Below, piece after piece: positions 25,993 through 35,720 of a stretch of DNA of 64,000 nt (its first letter is position 1; the number at the start of each line of letters is the position of its first letter). This DNA comes from CAVRQM01 sp963838805 (GTDB taxonomy: Bacteria > Pseudomonadota > Alphaproteobacteria > Acetobacterales > Acetobacteraceae), in contig CAWISK010000014.1 of assembly GCA_963838805.1 (NCBI GenBank), positions 1-64,000 on the forward strand. The letters run 5' to 3'. The translations under genes were made by a program, and so were the position numbers. Below the pieces are notes generated by a model. The model was not told the origin of the DNA. It saw only the letters and a program-made list of their open reading frames with translations, and did no database searches.

Positions 25993-27165
25993 ATGCCGCC
26001 CCTGCCCCTGATCGCGCTTGCCATTGCCTCGTTTGGCATCGGCACGACCGAGTTTGTCATTGTGGGCCTGCTGCCTGATGTGGCGCGCGACCTCGGTGTC
26101 GCGGTTCCGCGCGCCGGGCTGCTGGTCAGTCTCTATGCGCTGGGCGTGGTGTTCGGGGCGCCGCTGATGACGCTCGCACTGGCCGGGCTGCCGCGCCGGC
26201 GGGCATTGCTGGGGCTGCTCGGGCTGTTCGTGCTGGGCAACGCCGCCTGTGCGCTGGCGCCGAGCTACTCGCTGCTGCTGGCGGCACGGCTGCTGACCTC
26301 GCTCACGCACGGCACGTTCTTCGGGATCGGCGCCATCGTCGCCGCCGGGCTGGTGCCGCCGCGGCAGCGCTCGCGGGCGATGGCGCTGATGTTCTCGGGG
26401 TTGACGCTCGCCAACGTGCTGGGCGTGCCGGCCGGCACCGCGCTGGGGCAGGCCTTCGGCTGGCGTGCGACATTCTGGGCGATCGTGCCGCTCGGCGTCG
26501 TGTCCATGCTGGCGGTGGCGCGCTGGGTGCCGCGTTTGCCCGCCACGCCCAGTGGCCGCCTGCTTCGCGAACTGGCGGTGTTGCGGCAGCCGCAGGTACT
26601 GCTGGCGATGACGATCAGCATGCTGGCCTCGGCCAGCCTGTTCAGCGCACTGACCTTCATCACACCGATGCTGGAGCAGGTCACGGGATTGCCGCCGCGC
26701 GAGGTGGCCTGGGTGCTGGTGCTGTTCGGCATCGGCATCACCGCTGGCAATCTCGCGGGCGGCCGGCTGGCCGACTGGCGGCAATTGCCGGCGCTGGTCG
26801 GCATTCTCGCGTCGCTCACGCTGGTCCTGGTGGCATTCGGCCTGGCGTTGCCCAGTGCTGCGCCGGCGGTGCTGGCACTGGTCGCCTGGGGAGCCGTGCA
26901 GTTCGCCTGCGGCGCGCCGCTGCAAACCCGGGTGGTCGAGCAGGCGCGCGAGGCACCGAACCTCGCCTCGGCGCTGAACCAGAGCGCCTTCAATGCCGGC
27001 AACGCCGCCGGCGCCTGGATCGGTGCCACGGCGCTGACGGCGGGGCTGCCCTATGGGCAATTGCCGTTCGTGGCGGCGGCGATCGCCTTCGCGGGATTGC
27101 TGGCAGCGCTGGTGGCGACGCTGCTGGAGCGTCGCCGCGCGGGGACTCGCGTCGCTGCCGCGTAG
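25993..27165 (+). CDS. MFS transporter, DHA1 (AraJ/YdhP-like) family
   Basis: Twelve-helix inner-membrane exporter of about 390 aa in the drug:H+ antiporter-1 group. Opening segment IALAIASFGIGTTEFVIVGL and PDVARDLGVAVPRAGLLVSL match the AraJ/YdhP/NepI branch. Loop 2-3 carries AGLPRRRALLG and the helix-5 motif C region is LTLANVLGVPAGTALGQAFG. Substrate cannot be told; family members export sugars, nucleosides or drugs. I use ATG 25993; an in-frame TTG lies 6 bp upstream. The gene ends 2 bp from the convergent phosphomannomutase gene. Confidence 0.9.
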   Translation: MPPLPLIALAIASFGIGTTEFVIVGLLPDVARDLGVAVPRAGLLVSLYALGVVFGAPLMTLALAGLPRRRALLGLLGLFVLGNAACALAPSYSLLLAARLLTSLTHGTFFGIGAIVAAGLVPPRQRSRAMALMFSGLTLANVLGVPAGTALGQAFGWRATFWAIVPLGVVSMLAVARWVPRLPATPSGRLLRELAVLRQPQVLLAMTISMLASASLFSALTFITPMLEQVTGLPPREVAWVLVLFGIGITAGNLAGGRLADWRQLPALVGILASLTLVLVAFGLALPSAAPAVLALVAWGAVQFACGAPLQTRVVEQAREAPNLASALNQSAFNAGNAAGAWIGATALTAGLPYGQLPFVAAAIAFAGLLAALVATLLERRRAGTRVAAA

Positions 27166-27167
27166 CG

Positions 27168-28578
27168 TCAGTGCCCGGAATGCGCCCCGGAGAAATCCGG
27201 CGCGGCGATACCGGACGCGGCGAGCTGTTCGACCAGGGCTGACTTCAGCCGCTCAAGCCCCGCCTCGCTGCTGGCTTCGGCACGGGCCACCAGTACCGCC
27301 TGGGTGTTCGACGCGCGCAGCAGCCACCAGCCATCTTCGGTGCGCACCCGCACGCCGTCGATGTCGGACAGCTTGGCATGCTGCTCGCGCAGCCGCCCGG
27401 CCACTTCCTTGATCACCGCGAACTTGCGCGATTCGTCCGCCGCGAAGCGCAGCTCCGGCGTGTTGACCACATGCGGCAGCGACAGCCGCACCGCCGAAAG
27501 CGGGCCGTCCATGCGCGCCAGCACGCCCAGCAGCCGCACGCCCGCGTACAGCGCGTCGTCGAAGCCGTACCATTTGTCTGCGAAGAAGGTATGGCCGGAC
27601 ATTTCGCCCGCGATCGGCGCGCCCGTCTCGGCCATCTTCGCCTTGATCAGGCTGTGCCCGGTCTTCCACATCAGCGGCTGTCCGCCGGCCGCGGCGATTT
27701 CGTCGAACAGCACCTGGCTCGCCTTCACGTCGGCGATCACCGTCGCACCCGGATGCTGCCGCAGCACGTCACGCGCCAGCACGATCATAAGCTGATCGCC
27801 GGCCAGTGGCTCGCCGGTGTCGTCCACCACACCGATGCGGTCCGCGTCACCGTCAAACGCGATGCCGACATCGGCGCCGCGCGTACGCACCTCCGCCACA
27901 AGCGCATCGAGATTCTTCCGCACGGTGGGATCGGGATGATGGTTCGGAAAGCGTCCGTCGATCTCCGGGAACAGCACGGTGTGATTGCCCGGCAAGGACG
28001 CGACCAGCCGTGTCAGCACCTCGCCCGCCGCGCCATTGCCGTTGTCCCACACGACGTTCAACAGCCGGTCGCCGCCGTCCCAGTCGGAGATCAGCCGCGC
28101 CACATAGTCGCTGCTGATATCGATTGTGCGCTCACTGCCCTCCGCCTCATCAACCACGTGGCCGACCGCCGCCATCTCGCCGAGCTTCCTGATGTCCTCA
28201 CCGAAGAACGGCTTGCGACCCAGCATCATCTTGAAACCGTTGTAGTCTGGCGGGTTGTGGCTGCCGGTCAGCATCACCGCGCCATCCGTCGGCTGAGTGG
28301 TTGCTGCATAGGTACAGCATCGGCGTGGGGCCGCGGCCGATGCGCACGACCTCCATGCCCGATTGCTTCAGCCCCTCGACCAGCGGCCGCTCCAGCTCGG
28401 GCGAGGACAGGCGGCCATCATAGCCTACCGCCACGGTGTGGCCGCCCGCGCGCGCCACCACGCTGCCGAAGGCACGGCCGATCGCGAAGGCATCGGCCGG
28501 ATGCAACGTCTTGCCGACGATGCCGCGGATGTCGTACTCGCGCAGGGTGGTCGGATCGAAAACGTGCTTGAAGCTCAT
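27168..28578 (-). CDS. Phosphomannomutase/phosphoglucomutase (one frameshift)
   Basis: AlgC-like alpha-D-phosphohexomutase interconverting the 1- and 6-phosphates of mannose or glucose, feeding GDP-mannose and UDP-glucose synthesis. Domain 1 starts FDPTTLREYDIRGIVG. One extra base near 28311 separates RGPTPMLY from YAATTQPTDGAVMLTGSHNP, which contains the phosphoserine loop. The metal loop is AFDGDADRIGVV, the sugar-specificity loop GEMSGHTFF, and the phosphate-binding RASNTQAVLVARAEA. Corrected length is 469 aa, close to AlgC. galU follows 34 bp upstream in the genome numbering on the same strand side (28613), so the two share a sugar-nucleotide role. Confidence 0.92.
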
Positions 28579-28612
28579 CTCTGCACCGCCTCGGCTTGCT
28601 CGGGTGGGTGTA

Positions 28613-29506
28613 TCACGCGACCGGCTCGATCACTTCATCGATGTAGGTGCGCAGAAAGGCGCGGACCGCGTCGGCCAGATCCGGACGCTTCAATGCAAAG
28701 GCAATTTGCGCTTCGAGGAAACCTACCTTGTCGCCGCAGTCGAAGCGCCGGCCGACGTAGCGCAGCCCGTGAAACGGGACCTGCCCGATCAGCTTGGCCA
28801 TCGCGTCCGTCAGCTGCACCTCGTTGCCGGCGCCACGCTCCATCTGTGACAGATAGTGGATCACCTGCGGCAGCAGCACGTAGCGGCCGATGATCGACAG
28901 GTTCGACGGCGCCACGTCCGGCTTCGGCTTCTCGACCAAGCCGCGCACCTCGACCAGACTGCCGTCGTCCGCGCCGATGTCGAGAATGCCGTAGCGATTG
29001 GTCTGCTCGCGCGGCACCTCCGCCACCGCGACCACGCAGCCGCCGGTCCGCGCATAGGCATCGGCGAGCTGGCGCGTGCAGGGCACATCGGCCAGCACCA
29101 GATCGTCGGGCAGCAGGATCGCGAACGGATCATCGCCGATGAAGGCGCGGGCACACCAGATGGCGTGGCCGAGGCCCAGCGGTTCCTGCTGGCGCACCGT
29201 CACGATCGAGCCGGGCTGCATCTGCTGGTCTTGCAGCGCCTTCAGCTCCTCGTACTTGCCGCGCTCGCGCAGCACCGCTTCCAGCTCAAAGGCGATATCG
29301 AAATGTTCGACCAGTGCTGTCTTGCCGCGGCCGGTGACGAGACAGAACTGCTCGATTCCCGCGGCGCGCGCCTCATCCACCGCATATTGGATCAGCGGCC
29401 GGTCGACGACCGGCAGCATCTCCTTCGCCGTGGCCTTGGTGGCAGGCAAGAATCGTGTGCCCAGGCCCGCGACGGGCAGCACGGCTTTGCGCAGCGGCTT
29501 GATCAC
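28613..29506 (-). CDS. galU: UTP-glucose-1-phosphate uridylyltransferase
   Basis: Makes UDP-glucose from glucose 1-phosphate and UTP for envelope glycans. The 297-residue chain starts at GTG 29504-29506 (protein IKPLRKAVLPVAGLGTRFLP), with GGAGG about 11 bp upstream. Signature parts are TKATAKEMLPVVDRPLIQYA, QPGSIVTVRQQEPLGLGHAI, FAILLPDDLVL and VEKPKPDVAPSNLSIIGRYV. The end FDCGDKVGFLEAQIAFALKR is standard. It is transcribed ahead of the phosphohexomutase gene that supplies its substrate. Confidence 0.96.
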   Translation of the reverse strand: MIKPLRKAVLPVAGLGTRFLPATKATAKEMLPVVDRPLIQYAVDEARAAGIEQFCLVTGRGKTALVEHFDIAFELEAVLRERGKYEELKALQDQQMQPGSIVTVRQQEPLGLGHAIWCARAFIGDDPFAILLPDDLVLADVPCTRQLADAYARTGGCVVAVAEVPREQTNRYGILDIGADDGSLVEVRGLVEKPKPDVAPSNLSIIGRYVLLPQVIHYLSQMERGAGNEVQLTDAMAKLIGQVPFHGLRYVGRRFDCGDKVGFLEAQIAFALKRPDLADAVRAFLRTYIDEVIEPVA

Positions 29507-29598
29507 GGACCCGTTATCCTCCTGCCTGTCGTTCCGAACCAAAACCGCCGGGAGGCGATCAGTTGCACGAGTGGACTGCCGCGGGCAAGGCGCGGGTA

Positions 29599-30042
29599 TC
29601 AGCCCAGCAGGACGTCGCGGGCCTGATTGATGCGGGCGGCGAGCCAGTCCGAACCGCCGCGATCCGGATGCGCTGCTTGCATCAGCCGCAGATAGGCGGC
29701 CTGGATCGTCGCGCGATCGGCGCCGCGCGCAAGGCCCAGGACGGAGAGTGCCTCGTCGGTGCTCATGGCGCTGCTGCGCGGCTGTGACTGCGGGCGTGCC
29801 CCGGCCGGGCGCTTCGGCCGAGGCGCGCGGAAGCTCCAGAGCAGCGGCCCCAGCGCGCCCAGGGTCACGAGGCCCGCGACCTCCTTTCCCGCCAGCATCA
29901 TGAGAGCAGCCAGCAGCAAGCCGGCGATGCCGGCGAACCAGATGCTGAACGCCTTGATGGTGCGAATCTGCGCGCGCGAGAACATGCCGAGCGCTGACAT
30001 CACGACTAGAAGGGTCAGCGCGCCGAGAAGAAGCGGGATCAT
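29599..30042 (-). CDS. Membrane-anchored DnaJ-domain protein
   Basis: A 147-residue protein with two N-terminal membrane segments (about 3-22 and 32-70) and a C-terminal J domain (about 90-147): DEALSVLGLARGADRATIQA, the HPD motif in MQAAHPDRGGSDWL and ARINQARDVLLG. The J domain stimulates Hsp70 ATPase; this architecture, found in many alphaproteobacteria, may recruit DnaK to the inner membrane. The ATG at 30042 gives a hydrophobic start MIPLLLGALTLLVV. It lies 92 bp upstream of galU on the same strand. Confidence 0.88.
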   Translation of the reverse strand: MIPLLLGALTLLVVMSALGMFSRAQIRTIKAFSIWFAGIAGLLLAALMMLAGKEVAGLVTLGALGPLLWSFRAPRPKRPAGARPQSQPRSSAMSTDEALSVLGLARGADRATIQAAYLRLMQAAHPDRGGSDWLAARINQARDVLLG

Positions 30043-30223
30043 GCGTTCGGGCTCCGTGCCTCGGGCGTGGCGGCCAGCGGGCCCGCCTGAGCATCGAGGC
30101 CGCCGCCCTCATGATGCGCGCACACCCGTTCCATCGCAAAGGTCCCGCCAGCACGAGCGGACGCGCCGGCTTGCAGGAGCGAACCCCGGCCGTTATCCTC
30201 GCGTAAGAAACTGGACGCCTTCG

Positions 30224-30931
30224 ATGACGCGACGCGCCAACCCCGACGGACTCACCGATGGCAACAGCGGCAGGGATCGCCGCAACCGGCCCATTCCCGG
30301 ATTTGCGTCTGCCATAGCCCTTTGCGGATGTGTGCTGATCTTCGGGCCTGCGCTCGCCGGCCACGCGCATGCTCAGCGCCCCGCTTCAGGTCCTCCGGAA
30401 TGTCCCCCGCACGAGATGACAGTGACGCGCAACGCACATCTGATCGTGCGGTATGAAGGACAGGCCGATTTGGGAATCTGCCTGCAGCGCGTGGGCGGCG
30501 AGCCCCAACCGGCCTGGTTCGGCATATGGCCGGCAAGCTGGCCCGAAGGTGCGGCGGCCTTGCAGGCAGCCCGCGAGGTGCTGGCGGGACCAGAAGGTAC
30601 GAGCAAGAGCTTTACCGCGTCGTTCGACTGGATCGGCAACAGCTTCGCGTCCAGCGCGGTCTGGCGATTTACGGTCCGCAATGAAGGCATCGTTGCCGTG
30701 CCCGTCTCCGGGCAGACGCGCCGGGCGGTCAAGATCGGCTGGGAAGAGCAGAGCCTTGGCCGGCCCTACACCGCGTACGCCGAGTTCATAAAGGATCTCG
30801 ACACGGGCGTTATTCTTGCGCAGAGGTTCCGGACCGTGCTCGGCAGCTCGACGATCGCGACGGATTTCTGGTCCAGATATGGAGGCGGGCTCGGCGTCGT
30901 TCCCGATTTCCACGTTACTGCAATGCAGTAG
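30224..30931 (+). CDS. Exported protein of unknown function
   Basis: A 235-residue protein from ATG 30224. The N-terminal ~25 residues are charged, followed by a hydrophobic segment FASAIALCGCVLIFGPALAG and AHAQ, which looks like a signal peptide with cleavage after AHA. The mature part has two Cys in PPECPPHEM and LGICLQRVG, then WFGIWPASWPEGAAAL and IGWEEQSLGRPYTAYAEFIK. No family is recognised. Base composition is somewhat less GC-rich than its neighbours. The next gene is convergent 18 bp away and also encodes an exported unknown. Confidence 0.7.
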   Translation: MTRRANPDGLTDGNSGRDRRNRPIPGFASAIALCGCVLIFGPALAGHAHAQRPASGPPECPPHEMTVTRNAHLIVRYEGQADLGICLQRVGGEPQPAWFGIWPASWPEGAAALQAAREVLAGPEGTSKSFTASFDWIGNSFASSAVWRFTVRNEGIVAVPVSGQTRRAVKIGWEEQSLGRPYTAYAEFIKDLDTGVILAQRFRTVLGSSTIATDFWSRYGGGLGVVPDFHVTAMQ

Positions 30932-30949
30932 TCAAGCCCTGCACGTCGC

Positions 30950-31663
30950 TCAGAAAGCGTTCGCGACGGTCTGCCGGTAGGCGATCGCCCAGGCCATCAT
31001 CCTGCTCACAAATGCCCGATGATCCGCCGCGATGTTATGCTTGTTCCAGTCGCTGCCTGCCCAGCTATGGCCGGCATCGTCCGGCAAACCGGCCAGAACC
31101 GGGTTGACGCATACCCGCACGTCAAGGAAATCCAGCCGTGATCCGCTGGCCAGTGCGAACTGCGCGCAGAGCATCGTGTTCGGAACGGAGCCCATCGACT
31201 TCAGCTTGGCGAGTGTCGTTGCCCAGAAATCGCTCGGGTTGTCGCCGAGCTGCATCATCTCGTGATTCACCATCATGCAGTCGAAATTCTTGTTCGTCTC
31301 ACTCGCGTTGGCAAAGAACACCACGTCGCGCCGACGGCACTGCGCGTCTGCCCGCCAACCGGCGGCGCTCCGGGTGATGTTGGACGAGACGGCCACCATC
31401 GCGACGAGGTGGCCGTCAGATGTCTGGGCCAGCCATTTCGTCTGCATGTCCAGGCTCTGCCCGCCATTCTGTACAGGGTTGGCAGTCCTTTCGGAGACGG
31501 GCGCCCAGTCGCCGGGAGGCAGCTTCAGCGTTGCATGGCCCACCGCAACGGTGGCGGTCCCCAGGACTCCCGGCGTATATAGCCAGCTCTGGGCTCGCGC
31601 CATCCCGGGTGTTGCGAGCAAGCCGATCACCATAAGCCAGCACGTCGCCCACCGAGCAGACAC
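30950..31663 (-). CDS. Exported protein of unknown function
   Basis: A 237-residue protein with a clear signal peptide (MSARWATCWLMVIGLLATPG then MARAQS, cleavage after ARA). The mature chain has four Cys (ADAQCRRRD, NFDCMMVNH, NTMLCAQFA, VRVCVNPVL), so two periplasmic disulfides are plausible. Other features are VGHATLKLPPGDWAPVSERT and a C-terminal WNKHNIAADHRAFVSRMMAW. I recognise no family. It converges with another exported unknown and, like it, is a little lower in GC than the surroundings. Confidence 0.72.
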   Translation of the reverse strand: MSARWATCWLMVIGLLATPGMARAQSWLYTPGVLGTATVAVGHATLKLPPGDWAPVSERTANPVQNGGQSLDMQTKWLAQTSDGHLVAMVAVSSNITRSAAGWRADAQCRRRDVVFFANASETNKNFDCMMVNHEMMQLGDNPSDFWATTLAKLKSMGSVPNTMLCAQFALASGSRLDFLDVRVCVNPVLAGLPDDAGHSWAGSDWNKHNIAADHRAFVSRMMAWAIAYRQTVANAF

Positions 31664-31764
31664 GATCGGTCCATCCTTGCCGTTCCATCCGACAGTCTAC
31701 CGCGATCGGACCGGAAGCGCAAGGTTCCGGGGCACGCGCCAGTGCCGCGCCTTCCAGGCAAGTC

Positions 31765-34059
31765 CTATTGCAATGGCGCTTGCGCGTGCGCCGCAGCCGC
31801 CTGCTTCGCGGCGATCGCGCTGATATTGGCGATGCCGCGCGCGGTGACACTCGGCACCAGCACATGGATCGGCCGCGACATGCCCAGCAGCAGCGGCCCC
31901 ACCGGCAGCGCGTCGGCCGCCGCCTTCAGCAGATTATAGGCGATGTTGGCGGCATCCAGCCCCGGCATGATCAGCAGGTTTGCGGTGCCGGACAGGGTGC
32001 TGTCCAGCACCATGCGGTTGCGAATCGCCTCGTTCAGCGCCGCGTCGGCATGCATCTCGCCATCCACTTCCAGGTCCGGCGCACGCGCGCGGATCAGCGC
32101 CAGCGCCTGGCGCATCTTGCGCGCCGACGGCGATTTCGACGCGCCGAACATCGAATGGCTCAGCAGCGCCGCCTTCGGCTGCACGCCGAACCGCGTCACC
32201 GCCTCGGCCGCCAGCACCGTCATCTCGGCGATCTGCTCGGCGGTTGGTTCGGGCACCATGTGGGTGTCGCAGATGAACAGCACGCCAGCTTGCAGGATCA
32301 GGCAGGAGATCGCATAGATGCGCGTGACCTCCGGACGCTTCGGCACGATCGGCAGGATGTATTCGACATCTGCCGCCACCACTCGCCGGCGCCGCCGCAG
32401 ATGGCGGCGTCGGCATGGCCCGTGTGCTGCAGCATCGCGGCGGCGATCGTCGGGCAGCGTGCGCAGCCGCCGCGCGGCGGCCTCCGGCGGCGTGCCCGCG
32501 GCGGCCGGACCAGGCGCTGATACTCGGCGATCATCGGCGCGCAGATCGCGTGGTCTTCCGCCGGGTCGATCACCTGCACCTGTCGCCGACAGATCCATGC
32601 GCAATCCCATCGCCCGCACGCGCGCCTCGATCACCTGATGGCGGCCGATCAGGATGGGCCGGCCCACATCCTCGTCGAGCACGGTCTGCACGGCGCGCAG
32701 CACGCGCTCGTCCTCGCCCTCGGCATAGACGATCCGCGCATCGCTGCCGCGCGCCGCCGCGAACACCGGGCGCATGAGCTGGCCGGAGCGGAACACGAAC
32801 CGCTCCAACTCACGCTCATAGGCAGCGAAGTCGGTGACCGGGCGAGTGGCAACACCGCTCTCCATGGCGGCGCGCGCCACGGCCGGCGCGATCTTGATGA
32901 TCAGTCGTGGATCGAACGGCTTGGGAATGATGTAGTCGGGGCCAAACACTGGCGCCGCCCCGCCATAGGCCGCGGCCACCACCTCGCTTGCCTCGACGCG
33001 GGCGAGGCCGGCGATCGCCTCGACCGCCGCCAGCTCCATCGCCTCGTTGATGGTCGTGGCGCCCACGTCCAGCGCGCCGCGGAAGATGAACGGGAAGCAC
33101 AGCACGTTGTTGACCTGGTTCGGCGTGTCGCTGCGCCCGGTTGCCATGATCGCGTCCGGCCGCGCCGCGGCCACCGCTTCCGGGTCGATCTCCGGGTCCG
33201 GATTGGCGAGTGCCAGGATCAGCGGCTTGTCGGCTAACAGCGTCAGCCATTCGGGCTTCAGCACCCCCGGCGCGGACAGGCCCATGAACACGTCGGCCCC
33301 CGCGAGTACGTCGTGCAGCGCGCGTGCGTCGGTCTGCCGCGCATAGGGCGCCATGCGCGCATCCAGCCCCTCACGCCCGGCATGGACCACGCCCTTGATG
33401 TCGGTCAGCGTGATGTTGGCGGCGGGCAGGCCCATGCGCACCAGCAGATCGACGCAGGCGAGCGCCGCGGCACCCGCTCCAGACGTGACCAGCTTCACCC
33501 GCGCCAAGTCCTTGCCTTGCAGCAGCAACCCGTTGCGGATCGCCGCCGCGACGGTGATCGCGGTGCCGTGCTGGTCGTCGTGAAAAACCGGGATGTTCAT
33601 GCGCGCGCGCAAGCTGGCCTCGATGGTGAAGCATTCCGGCGCCTTGATGTCCTCCAAATTGATCGCCCCGAAGGTCGGCTCCAGTGCGGCCACGACATCA
33701 CAGAAATGCTCGGGATCGCGTGCGTCCACTTCGATATCGAACACGTCGATGCCCGCGAATTTCTTGAACAGGACCGCCTTGCCCTCCATCACCGGCTTCG
33801 CCGCGAGCGCACCGATATTGCCGAGCCCGAGCACGGCGGTCCCGTTGGAGATCACGGCCACCAGATTGCCGCGCGCGGTATAGTCGCGGGCGCTTGCCGG
33901 ATCGGCGGCGATGGCAAGCGAGGCGGCGGCAACACCCGGCGAGTAGGCCAGCGACAAATCGCGCTGCGTGGCCATGCGCTTGGTCGGCTCGATCTGCAAT
34001 TTCCCGGGCCGTGGCAGCCGATGGTAGTCGAGCGCTGCCCTGCGGAAATCCTCGTCCAT
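31765..34059 (-). CDS. maeB: NADP-dependent malic enzyme with phosphotransacetylase-like domain (several frameshifts)
   Basis: Oxidatively decarboxylates malate to pyruvate. From ATG 34057-34059 (preceded by GGGGGA): malic N domain with LAYSPGVAAASLAI, then the NAD(P) domain with FHDDQHGTAITVAAAIRNGL, KLVTSGAGAAALACVDLLV, GLSAPGVLKPEWL and ANPDPEIDPEAV. The C-terminal phosphate-acetyltransferase-like domain (about 440-764), a regulatory module in this family, is interrupted by about four shifts between 32355 and 32585. Correct pieces in order are VQVIDPAEDHAICAPMIAEY, AAAGTPPEAAARRLRTLP, TIAAAMLQHTGHADAAICGG and VEYILPIVPKRPEVTRIYAI. The end (SGTANLLIMPGLDAANIAYN) is normal. Total length is about 764 aa, as expected. 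Confidence 0.9.
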   Translation of the reverse strand: MDEDFRRAALDYHRLPRPGKLQIEPTKRMATQRDLSLAYSPGVAAASLAIAADPASARDYTARGNLVAVISNGTAVLGLGNIGALAAKPVMEGKAVLFKKFAGIDVFDIEVDARDPEHFCDVVAALEPTFGAINLEDIKAPECFTIEASLRARMNIPVFHDDQHGTAITVAAAIRNGLLLQGKDLARVKLVTSGAGAAALACVDLLVRMGLPAANITLTDIKGVVHAGREGLDARMAPYARQTDARALHDVLAGADVFMGLSAPGVLKPEWLTLLADKPLILALANPDPEIDPEAVAAARPDAIMATGRSDTPNQVNNVLCFPFIFRGALDVGATTINEAMELAAVEAIAGLARVEASEVVAAAYGGAAPVFGPDYIIPKPFDPRLIIKIAPAVARAAMESGVATRPVTDFAAYERELERFVFRSGQLMRPVFAAARGSDARIVYAEGEDERVLRAVQTVLDEDVGRPILIGRHQVIEARVRAMGLRMDLSATGAGDRPGGRPRDLRADDRRVSAPGPAAAGTPPEAAARRLRTLPDDRRRDAAAHGPCRRRHLRRRRRVVAADVEYILPIVPKRPEVTRIYAISCLILQAGVLFICDTHMVPEPTAEQIAEMTVLAAEAVTRFGVQPKAALLSHSMFGASKSPSARKMRQALALIRARAPDLEVDGEMHADAALNEAIRNRMVLDSTLSGTANLLIMPGLDAANIAYNLLKAAADALPVGPLLLGMSRPIHVLVPSVTARGIANISAIAAKQAAAAHAQAPLQ

Positions 34060-34146
34060 CACCGTCCCCCCGGCGTGCGGCCTGCGATCGGGCCGGCTGC
34101 GGCCGAGCCTATCACCCATCGGCGCGGTTCGGCCAAGCGGGACGGG

Positions 34147-35710
34147 TCAGGTCCAGAACGGTGCGCAATGGCGGAACCGCCGCCAGCTGCGTTCGGCGCG
34201 TTCCCGCGCATCGCCCTCGCGCGCGGCGACAAAGCCACGCACCAGGCCCGCGGCCAGGGCGCGGCCGGCTCCGCTGCCGAGCTGACCCATCAGCCCCGCC
34301 GCCGCCGCACCGTCGTTCAGGTGGCCAAGCCGTTCCTGCACGGTGGCCAAACGGCGTGCGAAGCGAACCGAGCCGCGGCCCGGGAACGCGGGTGCGAACA
34401 GCTCGCACGCGTAGCGCAACCGCTTGCAGCTTATGCGCAGCGCGTGCAGCTCATCGAGACTGCGATCGGTGAAATTTCGGCCGGCGCGAAGCACGTCGCG
34501 CATTCGCCGCTGCAAGGCATGGCGCGCATATTCGGCAATGTTCCCACCGAGGGCCGCCGCCCGCCCGGCGGCCGCCTCAGGCTTCGGCCGGAACCCATCC
34601 CTGCCAGGGTCGTGTCGCCGCCAGTTCGGCCAGCTTCAGGCAGGTCCGCCGGAACTCCGGCCCCTGCAACGAGACGGCCAGCGCTGCGTACTGGCTTCGA
34701 CGCTGCCGTTCGGCAGCGGTCAGCATCCGGCTGATTGCCCGCTCGGACGGAAACGCGGCCGCGATGGTCCGTCCCAGGCCCCCCAGAAACACATCCCAGT
34801 CGCGCACACCGCCCAGCGCCCGGCCGAGCGCCCGCAACGAGTCCTGCGCCGCGTCCAGCCCGGGACAATCGGCGGCTCGGCCGAACAGTTTCAGGGCCGA
34901 GCGGAGGCGTCGCAATGCCACCCGCATCTGATGCACCGGCTCCTCGCCCGCATCGGGGCTGACCAGCGACGCCCAGTGCAGCAGCACGTCGCCAAGCTGG
35001 CTCACGAGGGTCGCCAGCGCCTCGTCCACCGTGGCCGACGCCGCGAGCGTCGGCGCGCCCAGATGCCGGGGCGGAATGGCGAGGCCGCGCAGTGCCGCTG
35101 CCTCGGCGGCCAGCGTCGAACGCGGTACCGCAAGACGCACCGTCCCGGCCAGCGCTTGCGCCTGGGCGAAGATCTCCGAGTCCGCTCCCTCCAGCACCGC
35201 GCGGCACGCCGCCCGCTGCCCGTTTTTTCCGTCCAGCATCCCGTTTGCGACGCTGAGGGCCGCCATTCCGAAGGAACCGATGTTACGTAGCCGGCGCACC
35301 CCACCCTCGAACCTGCCAACCTCCAGCAATGGGTCCAGCGGACCCCGCCGCAGCACGTGCTGCAAAGCCCCGATCAGCCCTTCCGGACCGGCCGCCTCGG
35401 CCAGCAGCGGTGCCGTTGAAGCCGCGAGCCATCGCCCGGACGCTTCCGTGGGATAGAGTCCCTCGAGCCGCCAACGCGTCCGGGCACCGAGGCGCTGCTC
35501 CGCCACGGCCACGCCCGCGGCGGCGAGAGCGCCGTCCGCCGTGTCGTGCCACACGACTGAGAGGGCCGCGTGCCCTACCCGCCTGCCCTGCCGCCACGGC
35601 GCCAGTATCGGGGTTCGCCAAAGAGACGCGGCGTCGGCCGGGTCGAGCGCAAGCTCCAGCACCGATCGCATCTCGGCAGAGATGTGCGCGGCTTCGGTCA
35701 GCGCATCCAC
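34147..35710 (-). CDS. CYTH-like/CHAD domain protein (one frameshift)
   Basis: About 520 aa from GTG 35708-35710, with GAGGGG just upstream. Residues 1-190 look like a degenerate CYTH (triphosphate tunnel) domain: the start EMRSVLELALDPADAASLWR lacks the catalytic ExExK. Residues ~225-510 are a CHAD helical domain (EEPVHQMRVALRRLRSALKL, LGGVRDWDVFLGGL). After a break near 34580 comes a second CHAD repeat, DELHALRISCKRLRYACELF. CHAD domains bind polyphosphate through conserved Arg/Lys/His faces. The gene starts 11 bp after sixA, a pairing that suggests phosphate-related signalling, but the role is unproven. Confidence 0.82.
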
Positions 35711-35720
35711 CGCCTGCCCC

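Noticed and set aside
29507..30370. Upstream extension of the galU frame
   Set aside because: It is the antisense or out-of-frame shadow of the DnaJ-domain and exported-protein genes; GalU begins at GTG 29506.
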